A DNA stretch of 64,000 nucleotides from positions 5,518,001-5,582,000 of the forward strand of contig OZ316897.1 of assembly GCA_973895155.1 (NCBI GenBank), read 5' to 3'. The position numbers and the translations under genes were made by a program. The notes below the pieces were generated by a model. That model was given only the letters and a program-made list of their open reading frames with translations, ran no database searches and had not been told where the DNA came from. Source of the DNA: Marsupella aquatica (taxonomy: Eukaryota; Marchantiophyta). Below, piece after piece: positions 1-11,835 of this stretch (position 1 is its first letter; every line of letters starts with the position of its first letter).

Positions 1-528
1 GGGCACAATCTGATTGGAAAATCCAATTTGAAGGAGAAGAGGACTCATTGTTTGAGGGAATCTGATCAATTCCCCTCGAGTAATTGACCTTGTGAGTATG
101 GAGGACTCACCACAGTTTGGCTCACCCTTGACATTTACGGTTATTCATTTCTCAATCAATAATGCCCCCTCTGCCTTAGTCAGATCAATGAGAGAAAAGA
201 TGGAAAGGGAGATGGAGAAGCAAGAAATTGAGAGGAAGACCAATGTACCAGTTGGTCCAGTCTGTTGGTCAAGTCAATTAAGAGTATTCGATGGCGGATG
301 AACTGGACTATATTTTAATGTTAGAATAAGAATAGTTAGAATTTTTTGAATTTTTTTTTGAGTTCACCAATGTAGGCTCAGTAGGTCTAGAATATGAAAA
401 GCTCAAATTATTTAAGAGGAAAGGAACTCTCTCAAAAAGAGGGAAAACTTAACGATTTAAGAGGCTTAAGGGCCAGAATTCAAACTGAGGACGGATTGCT
501 GAGGTGGCAAATTGTTCACTCATTGAAG
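1..528. other. Intergenic or decayed sequence, no gene seen
   Basis: I see no reading frame with recognisable protein features here. The stretch is moderately AT-rich. A short open frame near 92-301 has no motif and is probably chance. Confidence 0.4.
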
Positions 529-1132
529 ATCAACCTTCTGGTGATGAATCAATGGATATAGAGGATGAAGAACCAATTGAGATGATGAAGCTACGAATCG
601 GGAGACTAACAACTCTGCTTGTTTTATGGAAAGAAAGTTGCATGGAGTGGTGGACAATTTTTGTAGAGCTAATGCTTTAAACACTAGCCTGATTGAGGAG
701 CTCATGTAGAATTTTTATTGTTCAAAAGAAGACCTCCTCAATGAGATAGAATCAATGAAGACTAAACAAGTTGATGTAGAGCAAGTCAAGATGAACACGG
801 AGACGGAAAAGAAAAAGCTTGAGAAAAAGCTCAGAGAAGCGATTCAGAGCTCGGTGCTGCCTACCATTCAACAATCGCTTGAGACTTTGACTCAAGCAGT
901 GGATCAAATTTCGCTTTCAGCAGAAGATCGTCTTCAACTAGCTGCCTTGACCTTTGAAGGATGGGCCAGTGAGGAGAAAAGTTTGAGTCGGATTGCTATT
1001 GCCATCACAAATCAGAAAGCGCTCCCATCTAGACACCCTGAGCCAGCACCGGTTTCTCTCAAGAAGCTTAAACGCTCATTTCACTTGCTCCAATTCCGAA
1101 AGCTCAAGAAGGGATTCCCTCAGCCTTTGTAG
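529..1132 (+). pseudogene. Decayed coiled-coil ORF, family not recognised
   Basis: From about 581 to 1132 one frame reads as a charged helical protein, broken by a TAG at 706-708. The part after the ATG at 755 (125 codons) is rich in Lys, Glu and Gln with coiled-coil spacing. A matching acidic stretch upstream (529-583) lies in another frame, so a frameshift is also present. The length, helical content and repeat-rich setting suggest a retroelement gag-like or accessory protein, but I do not recognise the family. The stop and frameshift make function unlikely. Confidence 0.4.
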
Positions 1133-1887
1133 GAAGTCTATGCTCACACTTGACTTTCTTTTGCTCCTCTTTGTATTGTTTCTTCTATGAGTGGCACTAC
1201 TCTATTTTGGGCTCCTACATACTCAAGAAACCTTTTGGGGGTTTGTTTTTAGTAAAATTTTCTTTCCGGATTCCCTTCAGCCTTACTTTATCAATTTCTA
1301 TCTCACCTGAATCTTTTAACCTTTTACCTTGTTAAAGTTTACTTTTGCAACAGATCAACTTTATTTTCTTCTTTGTTCCAAGTTCTTACTGAACATTTAC
1401 CTTGCAAAGTTTTTATTTTCAGAAGAGACAAAGAATCAGTTCATTCAAAATTACCTAAAAGCGATTCTTTCATCCAAAATATCAAGTATTATATTAATCG
1501 TTTTTCCTGTCCCCCTGCTTTTTGTTCAATGTGATCCAATTTGCTTTGAGATTATCCTTTGGAAGTAATCCCTTTTCTGTTCCCAACCACAAACATCAAT
1601 TGCTTTACTGACACCAGTTTAAAAGCAATTTATTTTCTTTTTGCGAGCTTCACTTCATCTTAACCATTTCTCCTTCCAGCCCATACCTCCAGTGAACTTC
1701 CATTTTTCCCTTCACATCTTTTCCAGTGGATCCCCAAACGTTCTTATACTTTGAATTGTTTTTCTTCCCTTCTGTCCGTTTCATTCGTACTTTTAAAAGC
1801 AAAAAGTTGATATCCAGCCTAACTTTATTTTGATTCCTTTCTTGGGTGAAGTCCTTTTACCTCCAAACCTTCCTTCTACTTGTCTCC
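1133..1887. other. Pyrimidine-rich noncoding stretch
   Basis: T- and C-rich sequence with no supported gene. Short open frames carry no motifs. It could be a 5' untranslated region or intron of the transposase-like gene that follows, but no splice sites can be assigned with confidence. Confidence 0.4.
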
Positions 1888-2142
1888 ATGTCTGGCCATA
1901 GAACTCCTGGTTCTATAAGGATTGCTGCTTTGAGAAGAGCTTTTCTTCAAGCTCAGACCTTGAGTTTGAGAGGAAGGAATGGCTTGCATTGGATTGCCAT
2001 TACTTGGTGGGAAGATGTTACCCTGCATATTATCCATTTTTCTCTCAATAGGACCATCAATAACATTGAGCATTTGGTACTGGACATTTATGCTTTGGCC
2101 AATCCTCCAACAAGAAGAAGACGCCACCCTAGAAGATCATGA
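1888..2142 (+). pseudogene. Possible N-terminal exon of the DUF7869-like gene
   Basis: An 84-codon frame from the ATG at 1888 ends with a basic tail of Arg and Pro residues. Its stop codon overlaps the ATG at 2139 that opens the next frame (ATGA overlap). The basic end followed directly by the conserved region suggests one ancestral protein separated by a frameshift or a missed intron. No independent motif supports a function. Treat it as a possible 5' part of the downstream gene. Confidence 0.3.
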
Positions 2143-4832
2143 TGCTGGAGGAGACCATGACCCGGTACATCCGAAGAAGAGAATTTTCCACGACTCAAGT
2201 GTTCGCGAGGTCAGTTTCAAAAACAACAAAAGCCGCAATTGATGAGATCAAAAGAGTAAATTGCTGCAAGCATAAATGTTGTCTCATTATGCCAAGGGAA
2301 GATATAGAAGATGTTAGGATGGAATTTCACGGGATGTCTAGCGAGTCGAAAACATCACACATTTTCAACCTCTTCCACTACAGAGAGGATGATGTTCGTG
2401 ATAAAGGACACCATGTTCTCAAAGGTATGGTCATCTGTAAAGATGCATTTGCAACCATCCATGGTTTTAGTCACACCAAGTATTATGATTACAAGAGAAG
2501 ATACATGGAGGGTTGCAAAATTGGGTTCCATGGGAACACAGGCTTGAAGAAAACAAGGTCAAATACCTTGCATGCGCAAGCTCTTCTAGAGGCATTTTTG
2601 ACTCAAAATGCAGAGCCAATGCCTCATATGCCTTATGGAGGGGCTCATGGGACAGACAACATTGAGTATTGACTTCTAGCGTGTTACAAAAAGTTAGAGA
2701 TTTTGGAAGATGTGAGAACAAAGATGAAGGAAGAAGGGCTTCCTCCTGTTACAAATAACACTCTCTACAAGATATGGAGCACATCATTTGCAAACTTCAG
2801 TTTTCACAAGGATGGCGCATTTGCCAAGTGTACGCTTTGTTGTGAATACAAAGACAGTTTGATGCAAGAGAGAAGGAAAAAAGAATGTGCTGAAATTGAA
2901 GAAAAAAGAGCTCAACATCTTCTTGAGCAAATGTCACGTAGATATGTTTATTACGCTCGTCGAGTGATGGCCAAGCAACATCCAGGAGAATATCTTTGCA
3001 TTATTCACGACAAGATGGATCAAGCAAAGACATGGATTCCAAAAATGGTTAGTACTCCTAAATCACTTTCGGGTCATGGAATGCCGCTACCTATCGCTCT
3101 TACGGGGATGTTGACCCACGGGAGAGATCCAGGAGTATATGCACACTTTAATGTCACTGGCCTTTGGCCAGGAGATGCAGATTTCACGGTGACATCCTTG
3201 GCTAAGTGTCTTCGAGATCTTGAAGAGTACAATGGAGACAAGACAGGTGACATGCTTAATGGCTTGCATTGGGAACCTCACAGACCTTTCTTTCAAGCCT
3301 TACTTGACTTTGATGCATTTTTGTTAGGATATTTGGAACCAAAGAATATTCAAGTAAATAGGTATATTGGTTCTGAAGATGGAGCTGCCGACAGTCAGAC
3401 TGAGACCATCCCAACCCGACAGGATGAGGATGATGGAGGGGACGTGGGTGGCAAGAAGGGCAGTCCGTTGTTCATGCCCTTGCCAAGGCACCTAACATTG
3501 CAAATGGATAATTCAGCAAAGGACAACAAAAACCAAACGGTCATGGCATTTTGCTCGGAGCTTGTGAGTAGAGGAGTATTTGAAACTGTTCATATGTCCT
3601 TTCTAATGGTTGGTCATACGCACGAAGATGTTGATGCACTGTTTTCCAAGGTATCATATCAAGTTCAGCACAAGGAAGTTGCAACCCTTCTTGCACTAAT
3701 GGCAGAGGTTTGGGAATGTGAGAGCATTCATCCAGTTCCAAGATTGATACAAGAAGTTGCATCTTACAAAGAATATCTTCAAAGTTTTAAGGTCAAAGAT
3801 ATTCAAGGTCACTCAAAACCGATATCATTTCTTTTCTCTATGAGAGATAATGTACCAATATTTCAGTATAAGTCCCATGTTAAGCAAGCTTGGGCTCCCG
3901 TTGGCAGAAGGTGCATTTGGGCAACTAATCCAATAACAAATTCTCTTCTTTTACCCAGTGGACAACCCTTAGCTAAATCCATAGGAGAGATACACAAAAA
4001 ATCAGAAGAAATAATCCCATTTCTTAACAAGTACCTTGATTTTTTGAGAAGGAGTTGCATTCATGAGATGTCAATAGCATACAAGGAAAGATTTCCTCTT
4101 GTTAAATATTGGGAAAGAATTGTGGAGCTGTTGTCAAATGGGCTTGCAATGGAAGGGGAGGGAAATAATCAATTTCCATTGGAAAATGGATTTTGGCCTA
4201 AGACTAACCACGGCACTGGTTACAAGGTCAACCAATCGGCATGCGAACAAAGTGGTCCTCTAAGTGAAGATGAGGAGAATGCAGAGATGACAGCTCTTCA
4301 AAATGAAGTCTTGGAAGAGATGGAAGATCAAGCGGCACCATTTGTTGGATCTCGAGCTAAGAGAGAACAAGGACGGTGGATTCCCCTCCAGGATATTTGT
4401 GAAGGAAACTTTGTGTTTCTTCGACCCGAGGATGATTGGGAGAAGAAAAATGGTGGAGGTCATTTCTGGTTGGTGAGAGCTTTGGGTCAGGTGGACCCTA
4501 AGCATGAAGTCCCAATTGTATCTTCAAGAGACCCTCCTTTGACTCAACAATATGCTCCAATGTTCCCCATGGAATGGTGGAGGCCTAAACACTCTAAACT
4601 TGATGTGAGTGAGAGTGCTAGGTATCTCAATTGTTTCATGTCCACCAAGACATGGGAACGAGATCCAGGATTTGGTGAGAACACTCAACATTGGCAATAT
4701 GCAAATTCTGCAATGTATGGTTTTAAATCTAGAATGAAGGAAGAAAACATGGTTGGCAGAGGTTTGAAGATTCCTCGAAATGTTCTACAAACTGTCCAAA
4801 GTTATCTCCAAAGGATGGACAAGTACACTTAG
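2139..4832 (+). pseudogene. DUF7869-like putative DDE transposase, interrupted by one in-frame TGA
   Basis: Two open frames (2139-2672 and 2703-4832) lie in the same phase and are separated only by a TGA at 2670-2672 and ten codons. The first part carries a Cys-rich CCKHKCC motif and a helix-turn-helix-like stretch. The second (709 codons) carries IHDKMDQAKT, LQMDNSAKDNKN and VGHTHEDVD in order, the signature of the DUF7869-type proteins that I know from repeats of plants, algae and animals. The spaced Asp, Asp and Glu/Asp are compatible with an RNase-H-fold (DDE/D) catalytic triad; that is inference. Apart from the TGA the frame is clean over 890 codons, so it is a young pseudogene, or the stop is a sequencing error or read through. 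No terminal inverted repeats were found by eye. Confidence 0.65.
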
Positions 4833-5057
4833 TTGTCACTAGCTAAGGTATATTAATCAGATAGTTACTAGTTTTTATGTAAGAGTTATATATATTGTGA
4901 GACCATGCCATTGAGTGTTTAGTTACTTAGTAGACTATCTACTCATTTTCTAAACTTTTGATTATTATGAATATGAATGTTTATTTTTTCTGCATAATTA
5001 AAAATATTTTTTATTAATTTCTTTATTTTAAATGATTACAATAAAATTTTTCAAGAA
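4833..5057 (+). other. AT-rich 3' flank of the transposase-like gene
   Basis: Very AT-rich sequence with AATAAA-like hexamers (for example near 5039), consistent with a 3' untranslated region and polyadenylation signals. No coding capacity is visible. Confidence 0.35.
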
Positions 5058-5360
5058 AATGTACACTTTTTAGGCCAAATATATTCTTTGTTGCACTCAA
5101 AGCTACACTTTCTAGACTAAATGCACTGAAATGTACACTTTTTAAGCCAAATGTATCCATTTTCACTCAAATGTACACTTTCTAGGCCAAATGTACTAAA
5201 ATGTACACTTTTTAAGCTAAATGTACATATTTTGATGTTCAAATGTACACTTTTCATTGCCCAAATATACACTCTTTAGACCAATTGTACACTTTTTTAT
5301 CCCCAAATGTACACTTTTCCAAGCCCAAAAGTACACTTTTCATTGCCCAAATATACATAA
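5058..5360. repeat. Degenerate ~20-bp minisatellite (AAATGTACACTTTT class)
   Basis: About a dozen imperfect tandem copies of a unit close to AAATGTACACTTTTTAGGCC, with varying spacers. Unit length and style resemble the minisatellite inside the MITE at 53752-54108. It is not a CRISPR: units are contiguous and degenerate, with no constant repeat and unique spacer structure. Confidence 0.75.
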
Positions 5361-5640
5361 ATCAAATAATAATACACTTTTAATGAATAGGCTGATGGTT
5401 GAGGAAGGGAGAGGAACCCTCTTGGTTCTACTTTGCAACAGTGAAGGCAAAGCGTGAATGCGAGGCGATGAAGAGCTTGCTACTGGATGGGGGGAGGGAT
5501 TGATAATGAAAGAGAATCGGGATTGATAATGAAAGAGGTCGAACAAACTTGCCTAGAACTGTACGCCCCGATAGCTCCCACAAATCAAGAGAGGAGGGAC
5601 ATTCTAAAGGAACAAAGCAAACTGCTAGAGCATACTCGGG
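5361..5640. other. No gene seen; short tandem duplication
   Basis: No supported gene. A 19-nt stretch beginning GGGATTGATAATGAAAG occurs twice in tandem near 5498-5536. Confidence 0.35.
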
Positions 5641-5930
5641 CTACCGCATTGCATCCATGTCCTGGAAAATATCTTGCACCATTTGCTGAACATTGATCCC
5701 TTTGTTTGTAGTTTTTTGAAGGACTTCGGACCCACCCAGTTGAGTCAAAACATTTGCCAACCCATCAATGAAGAACTGGTCCCGCCTTGCACTATTTGCA
5801 TTCTCAAAGTCAACCCTCCATTCCTCATCAGAAGAATCAGCCTCATTTGGATCGTTTGTAACACGCCAATGAGGGTGTCTTGTTGTCGGGGTGGAGCACA
5901 GGGAAGCAACAAACCCAAGTCAGGATTACG
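5641..5930 (-). pseudogene. Acidic ORF fragment, gag-like, unrecognised
   Basis: The minus strand is open for about 95 codons without an ATG start, ending at a TAG (5641-5643). The product is acidic with an Asp/Glu-Ser patch and a helical C-terminal part. It lies downstream of the 286-codon ORF on the same strand and is probably another piece of the same decayed element. No family is recognised. Confidence 0.3.
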
Positions 5931-6112
5931 CATTCGGACCAGTCTTCTCCCTTGATGAGTGTCGTGTTTGGCTCAGGGTGAGCGAATAAACCTTTGTAAC
6001 TACTTAACAATCCTCTTACGAGGGAACCCTCCTATAGCCCTGGGTTACTAGGCTTCGCACCAATATGAACTGAACACCACTATTATCTCTTACTACTCTT
6101 GTACTACTACTA

Positions 6113-6973
6113 CTAGACCCAGCGGCGAGTCCAATGCTGTCGTCGGAGCTCATTCCGCTGTCTCAAGCGTTGTTCCTCCCGTTCCCCCGACGTCTTACCC
6201 GCGACTACCCACCAATTGTGGTATTCTTTGTAAGTGTTAGGACCCCATTTGTCCTCAAGCTTGATTTTGTCATCCACGGTGTCAGGATTGGGTTGGTATA
6301 CCATGAGGTACGCCCGAGTTGGCGCTGGTGGTCCTCTGTATCTAATTATGGGGTCCTCCCCCTTCAAGAACTCGACGCTTATTAACAAATTGTACATCCG
6401 CATGGTTGCTGGCCCCGCCCGGCTAAACAACTTCCACATAATCATCCCTTTACACTTCATCTCGCCATTAAGATCCACGTTGACTTTGCCTGCTTGTCCG
6501 GATTGATCCACTACCTCAATTAAAGAACGCGCAAAATAGTACCACCAGAAGTAGCGGGGGTCCGCAAGCAAACGCCCGAAAGGATATCGATTCGTAAGGG
6601 CATTTATCCACCGCTGGAGTTGAGCCAAAAGACTTAATGGTGGGTTGGCCTCGTGCTGGGGCAGTAGCATCCTAACCCGGGGATCATGCTGCCATATTGA
6701 ATGATATACAGCTATAGGGTTGGTCTCGATGTGTAAACCAAACCCATCGTCGTCTACAAGCTCCCGGAAGAATTGGTGTGGTGTCCAGAAGATTACAGGT
6801 CCGAAGTAATTTTCTAATCTATAATTAAGTATACTTGCCTCTAACCATCTAATTACATTCTCCGTAGGGGTCACCCTTTCCCAAAAGGATGTCTTCTCCC
6901 AAACACCCAGACTCAAATCAACTGGATTGAAGGGAAGCTTGTCGGTTTGGATAGTGTCTCCCACACAAGCCAC
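6113..6973 (-). CDS. Hypothetical protein (286 aa), likely transposable-element encoded
   Basis: An uninterrupted minus-strand frame from an ATG at 6973. It is rich in aromatic residues (several WW and FWWYYF clusters), has no predicted signal peptide or membrane span, and ends in a strongly basic Arg/Glu tail. I do not recognise a domain. Upstream on the same strand lie a coiled coil and another fragment of similar character (7302-7985), so this may be the C-terminal part of a larger element-encoded protein. The setting resembles the single-ORF element at 57339-61989, but I see no clear residue-level match to that protein. Confidence 0.4.
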   Translation of the reverse strand: MACVGDTIQTDKLPFNPVDLSLGVWEKTSFWERVTPTENVIRWLEASILNYRLENYFGPVIFWTPHQFFRELVDDDGFGLHIETNPIAVYHSIWQHDPRVRMLLPQHEANPPLSLLAQLQRWINALTNRYPFGRLLADPRYFWWYYFARSLIEVVDQSGQAGKVNVDLNGEMKCKGMIMWKLFSRAGPATMRMYNLLISVEFLKGEDPIIRYRGPPAPTRAYLMVYQPNPDTVDDKIKLEDKWGPNTYKEYHNWWVVAGKTSGEREEQRLRQRNELRRQHWTRRWV

Positions 6974-7301
6974 TGCAGCTGGATCTCTACCTTAATGAAT
7001 AAAAATGAGTCATGGCAATATGACTAAATTGGGGTAGGACAGGGAGGTCTACACAGCTCATCCACTCATTGGTTACTATAAGATGGGAGGTGTAGTAAGG
7101 ATTGAAAATCACACTCGTCCCATTTCTCTCTGCATTGTGCCATCCGGCTGTCTCGAGAAAGGTAACTAGGCGGGGCAGAGTATACTTCCCACAATTGGTG
7201 TGGATTTCTCTCGCCGCCTAGGACTTCATCACTACTTCTACTAAATCAAAAACTTTCCTATGTACTGCTAAACTATAGAACCAATGGAGTTTCCATGCCA
7301 A
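6974..7301 (-). other. Spacer between ORF fragments
   Basis: No open frame with recognisable content. It probably belongs to the same decayed minus-strand element as its two neighbours. Confidence 0.3.
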
Positions 7302-7985
7302 TCAGTTGGGATGCATAGTGTTTGCATCTGCCATGAGGGCCATATAATGAGGATGGTCAGCGTGCTCTTGCTCCAGTTCAAACAACAAGATTTGCGTGAC
7401 TCTGCTATTGGCCCTTGCTCCCAATCTAAAATATAAGTCTGTGGGTTGGGTGGACCCAATGGCTCTCGACCATTCAAAGAATGGAAGCATAAATCTGATC
7501 CGGACCGGGATGTTGTACCAAATCCGGTCGTAGTCGTCCGAACAAATGGCCCTCTTGTTAATCCCCGCCGCGGCCAAATACACAGAGAGTTTCCAACCCC
7601 ATAGCTTCATCAACTTCAATAGCATTTTGAGATGCTATCTTTTGCCCCATGAATAGTTTCCACGAGTTTACACTGGTGATCTTGAGTTGTTCTAGCCTCC
7701 TCTTGTGCACCGAATTTGCCAGTGCATCTTTCAATAACTTAGCTGCCGTGGCAGCCTCATGCCGCAGGCTCTGCACTTCTAGGTCCTAGGCTTTGTAACT
7801 GTTTGTCAAAATCCAGACCACCTTACTGCATTGTTGGACGAGCTCCTTACTTGCTACTTCCTGTAGCCATCTCTTCCTCTCCTTTTCTCTTCTTTCTCCT
7901 TCTTCTTTCAATGTAGCAAGGTATGCCTGCTTCTCCTCTAATTGTCCTTGTAGCTCATGATTGGCTCGCCTTACTTCTTGGAGCC
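7302..7985 (-). pseudogene. Coiled-coil plus globular ORF remnant with stop and frameshift
   Basis: Reading leftward from about 7985, the minus strand encodes a Glu/Lys/Arg-rich coiled coil, then meets an in-frame TAG near 7785. It continues as a 72-codon frame to 7558 and resumes in another frame from 7625 to 7302. The last piece is hydrophobic and aromatic like the ORF at 6113-6973. I interpret the set as one broken gene of an unrecognised mobile element. Confidence 0.4.
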
Positions 7986-8500
7986 GGCAAGGGAACAGTT
8001 TGTTGAGAACCAGGGAGAAATTAAGTCAACCAACTCGGCTAGTACTGCCGAGATTCCAGTCTATGGAGGTATGAGACTGGAAAGGCTGGAAGCTGAGCTG
8101 GACCTCAATTTGAAGAAGTAGATTAATATGATCCAAGCATGGCAATACCGGAAGCTTGACTTAGGAGAAGGAAGGGAACTGAACTTAGGGAGAGACCTAA
8201 CACCTGAGCTCGAGAAGGAGATCAGTGAATTACTAATTGAATTTTAGGATGTGTTCGCATGGAGTCACCAAGATCTGAAGGGAGTAGACCCAAAACTAGG
8301 AGAACACCGAATCGATCTCATGTTAGGGGCCAAATCATTTTGACAACCGATTTGACGGATGAACCCTAAGTATTCCCTGATGGTAAAAACTGAAATCGAC
8401 AAGCTAGTAGAAGCCGGAATTATCACTCCAGTCCTACACTCAGACTGGGTGTCTCCAATTGTGATAGTTCCCAAGAAAGCTGGACCCGATGGTAAACCAA
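7986..8500 (+). pseudogene. Ty3/gypsy pol fragment (gypsy-3): protease-RT linker and start of RT
   Basis: The plus strand reads as the linker before reverse transcriptase and the first part of RT, including DVFAWSHQDL and SDWVSPIVIVPKK. It contains at least four in-frame stops. Motif order matches gypsy-1 at 22595-27611, but on the opposite strand. It ends abruptly at the tandem tail of LINE copy 1 (8501), so the LINE inserted into this RT. The rest of the element is not visible in the window. Confidence 0.8.
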
Positions 8501-11495
8501 ATGGTAATGGTAATGGTAATGGTAATGTATTATAAGTTCCGGGACCATGAAAGTCAAAGGAGCTGCCACAAAAAGTAAAGTACAATGCAATCAAAGAAAA
8601 GAGCAACCAAAAGAGATTGCTCAGAAGAGGACAACTATGTCCTCAAAGAAACTATGGACCTAGAGAGCCCTGAAAGATTTTCCAAACCTATTCTCCTTTC
8701 CCTATCCACCGCAAAGATATATCTTCCAAGTTGCTGAGGGGGCAGACCAAACAATGCATACAAATCTTTCACCAAGATTTGAGATGCCATCCTAACCCCC
8801 TCATAAAACTTGCAAGCAATGAATATATGATATTCATTCTCTATACTAGAGCTATCACATAGTTGACAAACCCTCTTTTTCCTGTCAATATCCTTCCATC
8901 TCCCTTGTTCTACTTCAAGGTGGTGTGAGCTTAGTCTATACTGAGCAATAAGTTGTCTAAGTTGTACTGAGATAGTGCTAGATAAGTATTCTTGTTCTCG
9001 ATATTTCTTCATGGGGTTCACATCTCTCATGTAATATTGTTGCCGTGGGCTAGGTTCATGCCAAAGTTTGTGCAAAGCCTTTTGCTCAAGTTTTGCTCGT
9101 AGCTTGGTTGGGTGTGTTGGCCATTCATGTTCAGGAAAATCCCAAGCATGGGCCCACCTGCACACATCTGCATACCACCCTTTAGCTGAAGATGAGCGCA
9201 AGGCATGAAAAGGAAATCTGTTTTCCTCCAACTCTCTTACACGCATGATGTATTTGAGTGTGTGGAAGAGTGCCTCCACCTCCAAAGGAAACAAGCCTGC
9301 CTCTGCAAGTGTAAGTGCATATGGGGTTTGTGACTTGATCCCAAGCTCCATCTCAAGAAATAGCTTTTGCAGCCCCTCAATCTGTTGCCACCCAGATTTA
9401 GACACACCTGCTCCCCAAATTGGTGCTCCATAAAGAATGACTGGTTTCACCAAAGCTCCAAAGAGATGTTTCCTTAACCTCCAAGTGTGTAGACCAGCTC
9501 TTTTGCATTTGTTCATGAATGCATAAAAAGCTCTGTACCCATTGGCAGCCCTAGATTTTACACATGAGGCCCAACTCAAGTTTTGAGAGAACTCCTCCCC
9601 AAGGTATTTGTAGGTCCTCACAAATTCCACCAGATTCCCTTGGAAGTAGAGCTCTGGATTTTGTCGTGTGCCAATGCCCAAACACTTGGTCTTCTTGAGG
9701 TTGACTACCATCCCTGTTGCTTGACAAAACTCCTCCAAGGCATTGAGATGTCTTTGCAAAGCTTCTTGAGCATGAGCAAGTAGGACCACATCATCTGCAA
9801 ATATAAGAAGTTGGAGGACAAACCTACCCAATTGAGTGCCAGCTCCACCATGCTCCTCCAAAATGTTGTGTAGCTGATCAATGAAGATGCCAAAGAGAGT
9901 TGGTGAGAGAGGACAACCTTGGATCACCCCAAGAGTGCTCCAGATTTCTTCAGAGGTTTCCTTTGAAAGTTTGATGCGCACTGCTTGGTACAATTTAGAA
10001 ACAGCCAACCTGAGCTCTTCAGGCACTTCCAACTCCACCATCCTATCCCAAAGCTTGGATCGGGAAACTTTGTCAAAGGCCTTGGAGAAGTCCACAAACA
10101 AGCAAAATAATGGTTTATGTGGAGATTTGGCCTTTTCACACAACACCCTCAAGCAGAGAATGTGATCCATAGTGCTGAATTCTCTCCTAAAACCTGCTTG
10201 TGAAGGTGCCCTTTTCATCTCACTCTCCAACCAAGAGCTTAATCTGGCTTCAAGTAGTCCTCCCAAAACTTTAGCAAAAGTATTGCCTACCATGATGGTT
10301 CTGTAGTTGTGCACATCGTCCTTGTTGCCTGCCTTGAAGATAGGCACCACTCTTCTGGTCATCCAAGCTTTAGGTAAACCTAAAGCCATTGCTTGATTCA
10401 GCTCATGCACCAAGTTTGTTAGTAAAGAGGGTCCTCCCCACAAAAGAAGCTCCAAGTTCAGGCCCAACAGATCTTTAGCTTTCCCATGTTGCATGTGGGA
10501 AAGATGCACCTTCACCTCCCTCTCTGTAAACTGAATGGTGTCCCCAAGGGGCAAAGGCATGCCACTAGCATCTGGAAAGAAATACAAGGATGTGACATAG
10601 GTTACCAGGTCCTGGTGATCCAAGGGGGGAGTAGTCTTGCCTGATTGCATTCTCTCCCAAAAACGTTTTGGATGTTTGATGAACTCCTCACATAGTGATT
10701 GTTGATGACTCTTCAAGAAGCACCTCTTCTTGTGTTTGATGAAGTTCTTGTACATAGTGAATGCGAAAAGTCTCTTTTCCCCTGAATGTGATCTTGCTTG
10801 CATCCTTGCTCTAGCACAATCCTCGTCAAACCAAGCCTTCATGTTGTGCTTTCTAGGGGGTTTGGTGGAGAAAGTAGAGGCTGCTGCTTGTGCTATGACT
10901 TCTGAGAGCTCAATCTGATCATCCAGGGTATGGAGAAGATGTTCAAAGTTGGCTTTGAAGATGACTTCTCTATTAGGGTCTAGAAACAGAGGTTTGGGTA
11001 CTGGCTTTCTATGCACTTTGTTTGGGATTGTGGTCAGGTCAAGATGGAACAACAAAGGCAAGTGTGAAGACTCTGGTTGTTGATCAAGTATTTGAAAGTC
11101 AACCACTCTAGTGGCAGAGGTAGGTGAGGCAAGAAGGTAATCAATGGTACTACATCCTTGTTTAGATCTAAAAGTGTAACCAGATGATTGGGGAAATCTC
11201 TCAAGCCCATTCAATATTCTTAGATTACAAGAAGCTCCCAAATGCAAAAAGTGACATGTCATGTCATTTGTTCTGGTGTCAAGAGCCTCTCTCACCCAAG
11301 GTATCTCTTCACTACATGATGACCAAGGTAAAGTTCCTAAGTCCTCACTTTCAGTAAATTGTTCATTAGATACCCTGGCATTAAAGTCCCCCACTATCCA
11401 TGTCTCCCCTAGTGGTGATATATCATGAATGACTTGGATTAACCTATGAAAGGGATAATGTGCATCAGCAATTCCCATCTTATAGACATTCATAT
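8501..11495 (-). mobile_element. LINE copy 1, 5'-truncated, minus strand
   Basis: A 5'-truncated non-LTR retrotransposon. Its 3' tail is four CATTAC hexamers (seen as TAATGG on the plus strand, from 8501), preceded by the family's conserved 3' UTR. It covers ORF2 from within the endonuclease domain to the stop. Its 5' end meets the 5' end of plus-strand LINE copy 2 head-to-head at 11493-11495, with a shared TAT at the join. Confidence 0.9.
8635..11495 (-). pseudogene. LINE ORF2 (endonuclease C-terminal part, RT, zinc knuckle), 5'-truncated
   Basis: About 953 codons without a stop, missing only the first ~110 residues of ORF2. It retains the endonuclease motifs GDFNAR, STIDYLL and SSH, then RT with FADD, then a C-terminal CX2CX9HX4C zinc knuckle. 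The frame runs on into antisense 5' UTR of the neighbouring copy, so any start codon there is artificial. Without a promoter or complete endonuclease it cannot be autonomous. Confidence 0.9.
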
Positions 11496-11835
11496 GCACT
11501 TTAGCATGCACGATCTGTTACGTCTCCAGTTTCGCAATTCTGAGCTTGGGGCGAAATTTCACTTCAAGTTGGAAGGGAAATTGGCTGCGGTTTAAGCTCA
11601 GACTTTGCCAGAGCATTGGACACAGCGAGAATGTATCACTGGCAAAGTTAGAGCTGCAACCGACATCGTTTGGTATGCACTTTAGCATGCACGATCTGCT
11701 ACGTGTCCAGTTTCGGGATTCTGAGCTTGGGGCGAAATTTCACTTCGAGTTGGAAGGGCAATCGGCTGCGGTTTGAGCTCAGATTTTGGCAGAGTGTTGC
11801 AAACAGCGAGAGTGTATCACTGGCAAAGCTTTGTG
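11493..11835 (+). repeat. LINE 5' UTR monomers (181 bp), copy 2
   Basis: Two tandem units starting TATGCACTTTAGCATGC at 11493 and 11674, spaced 181 bp. The last unit runs 162 bp into the ORF1 ATG. By analogy with mouse L1 monomers these may carry the promoter; that is inference. Confidence 0.85.
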
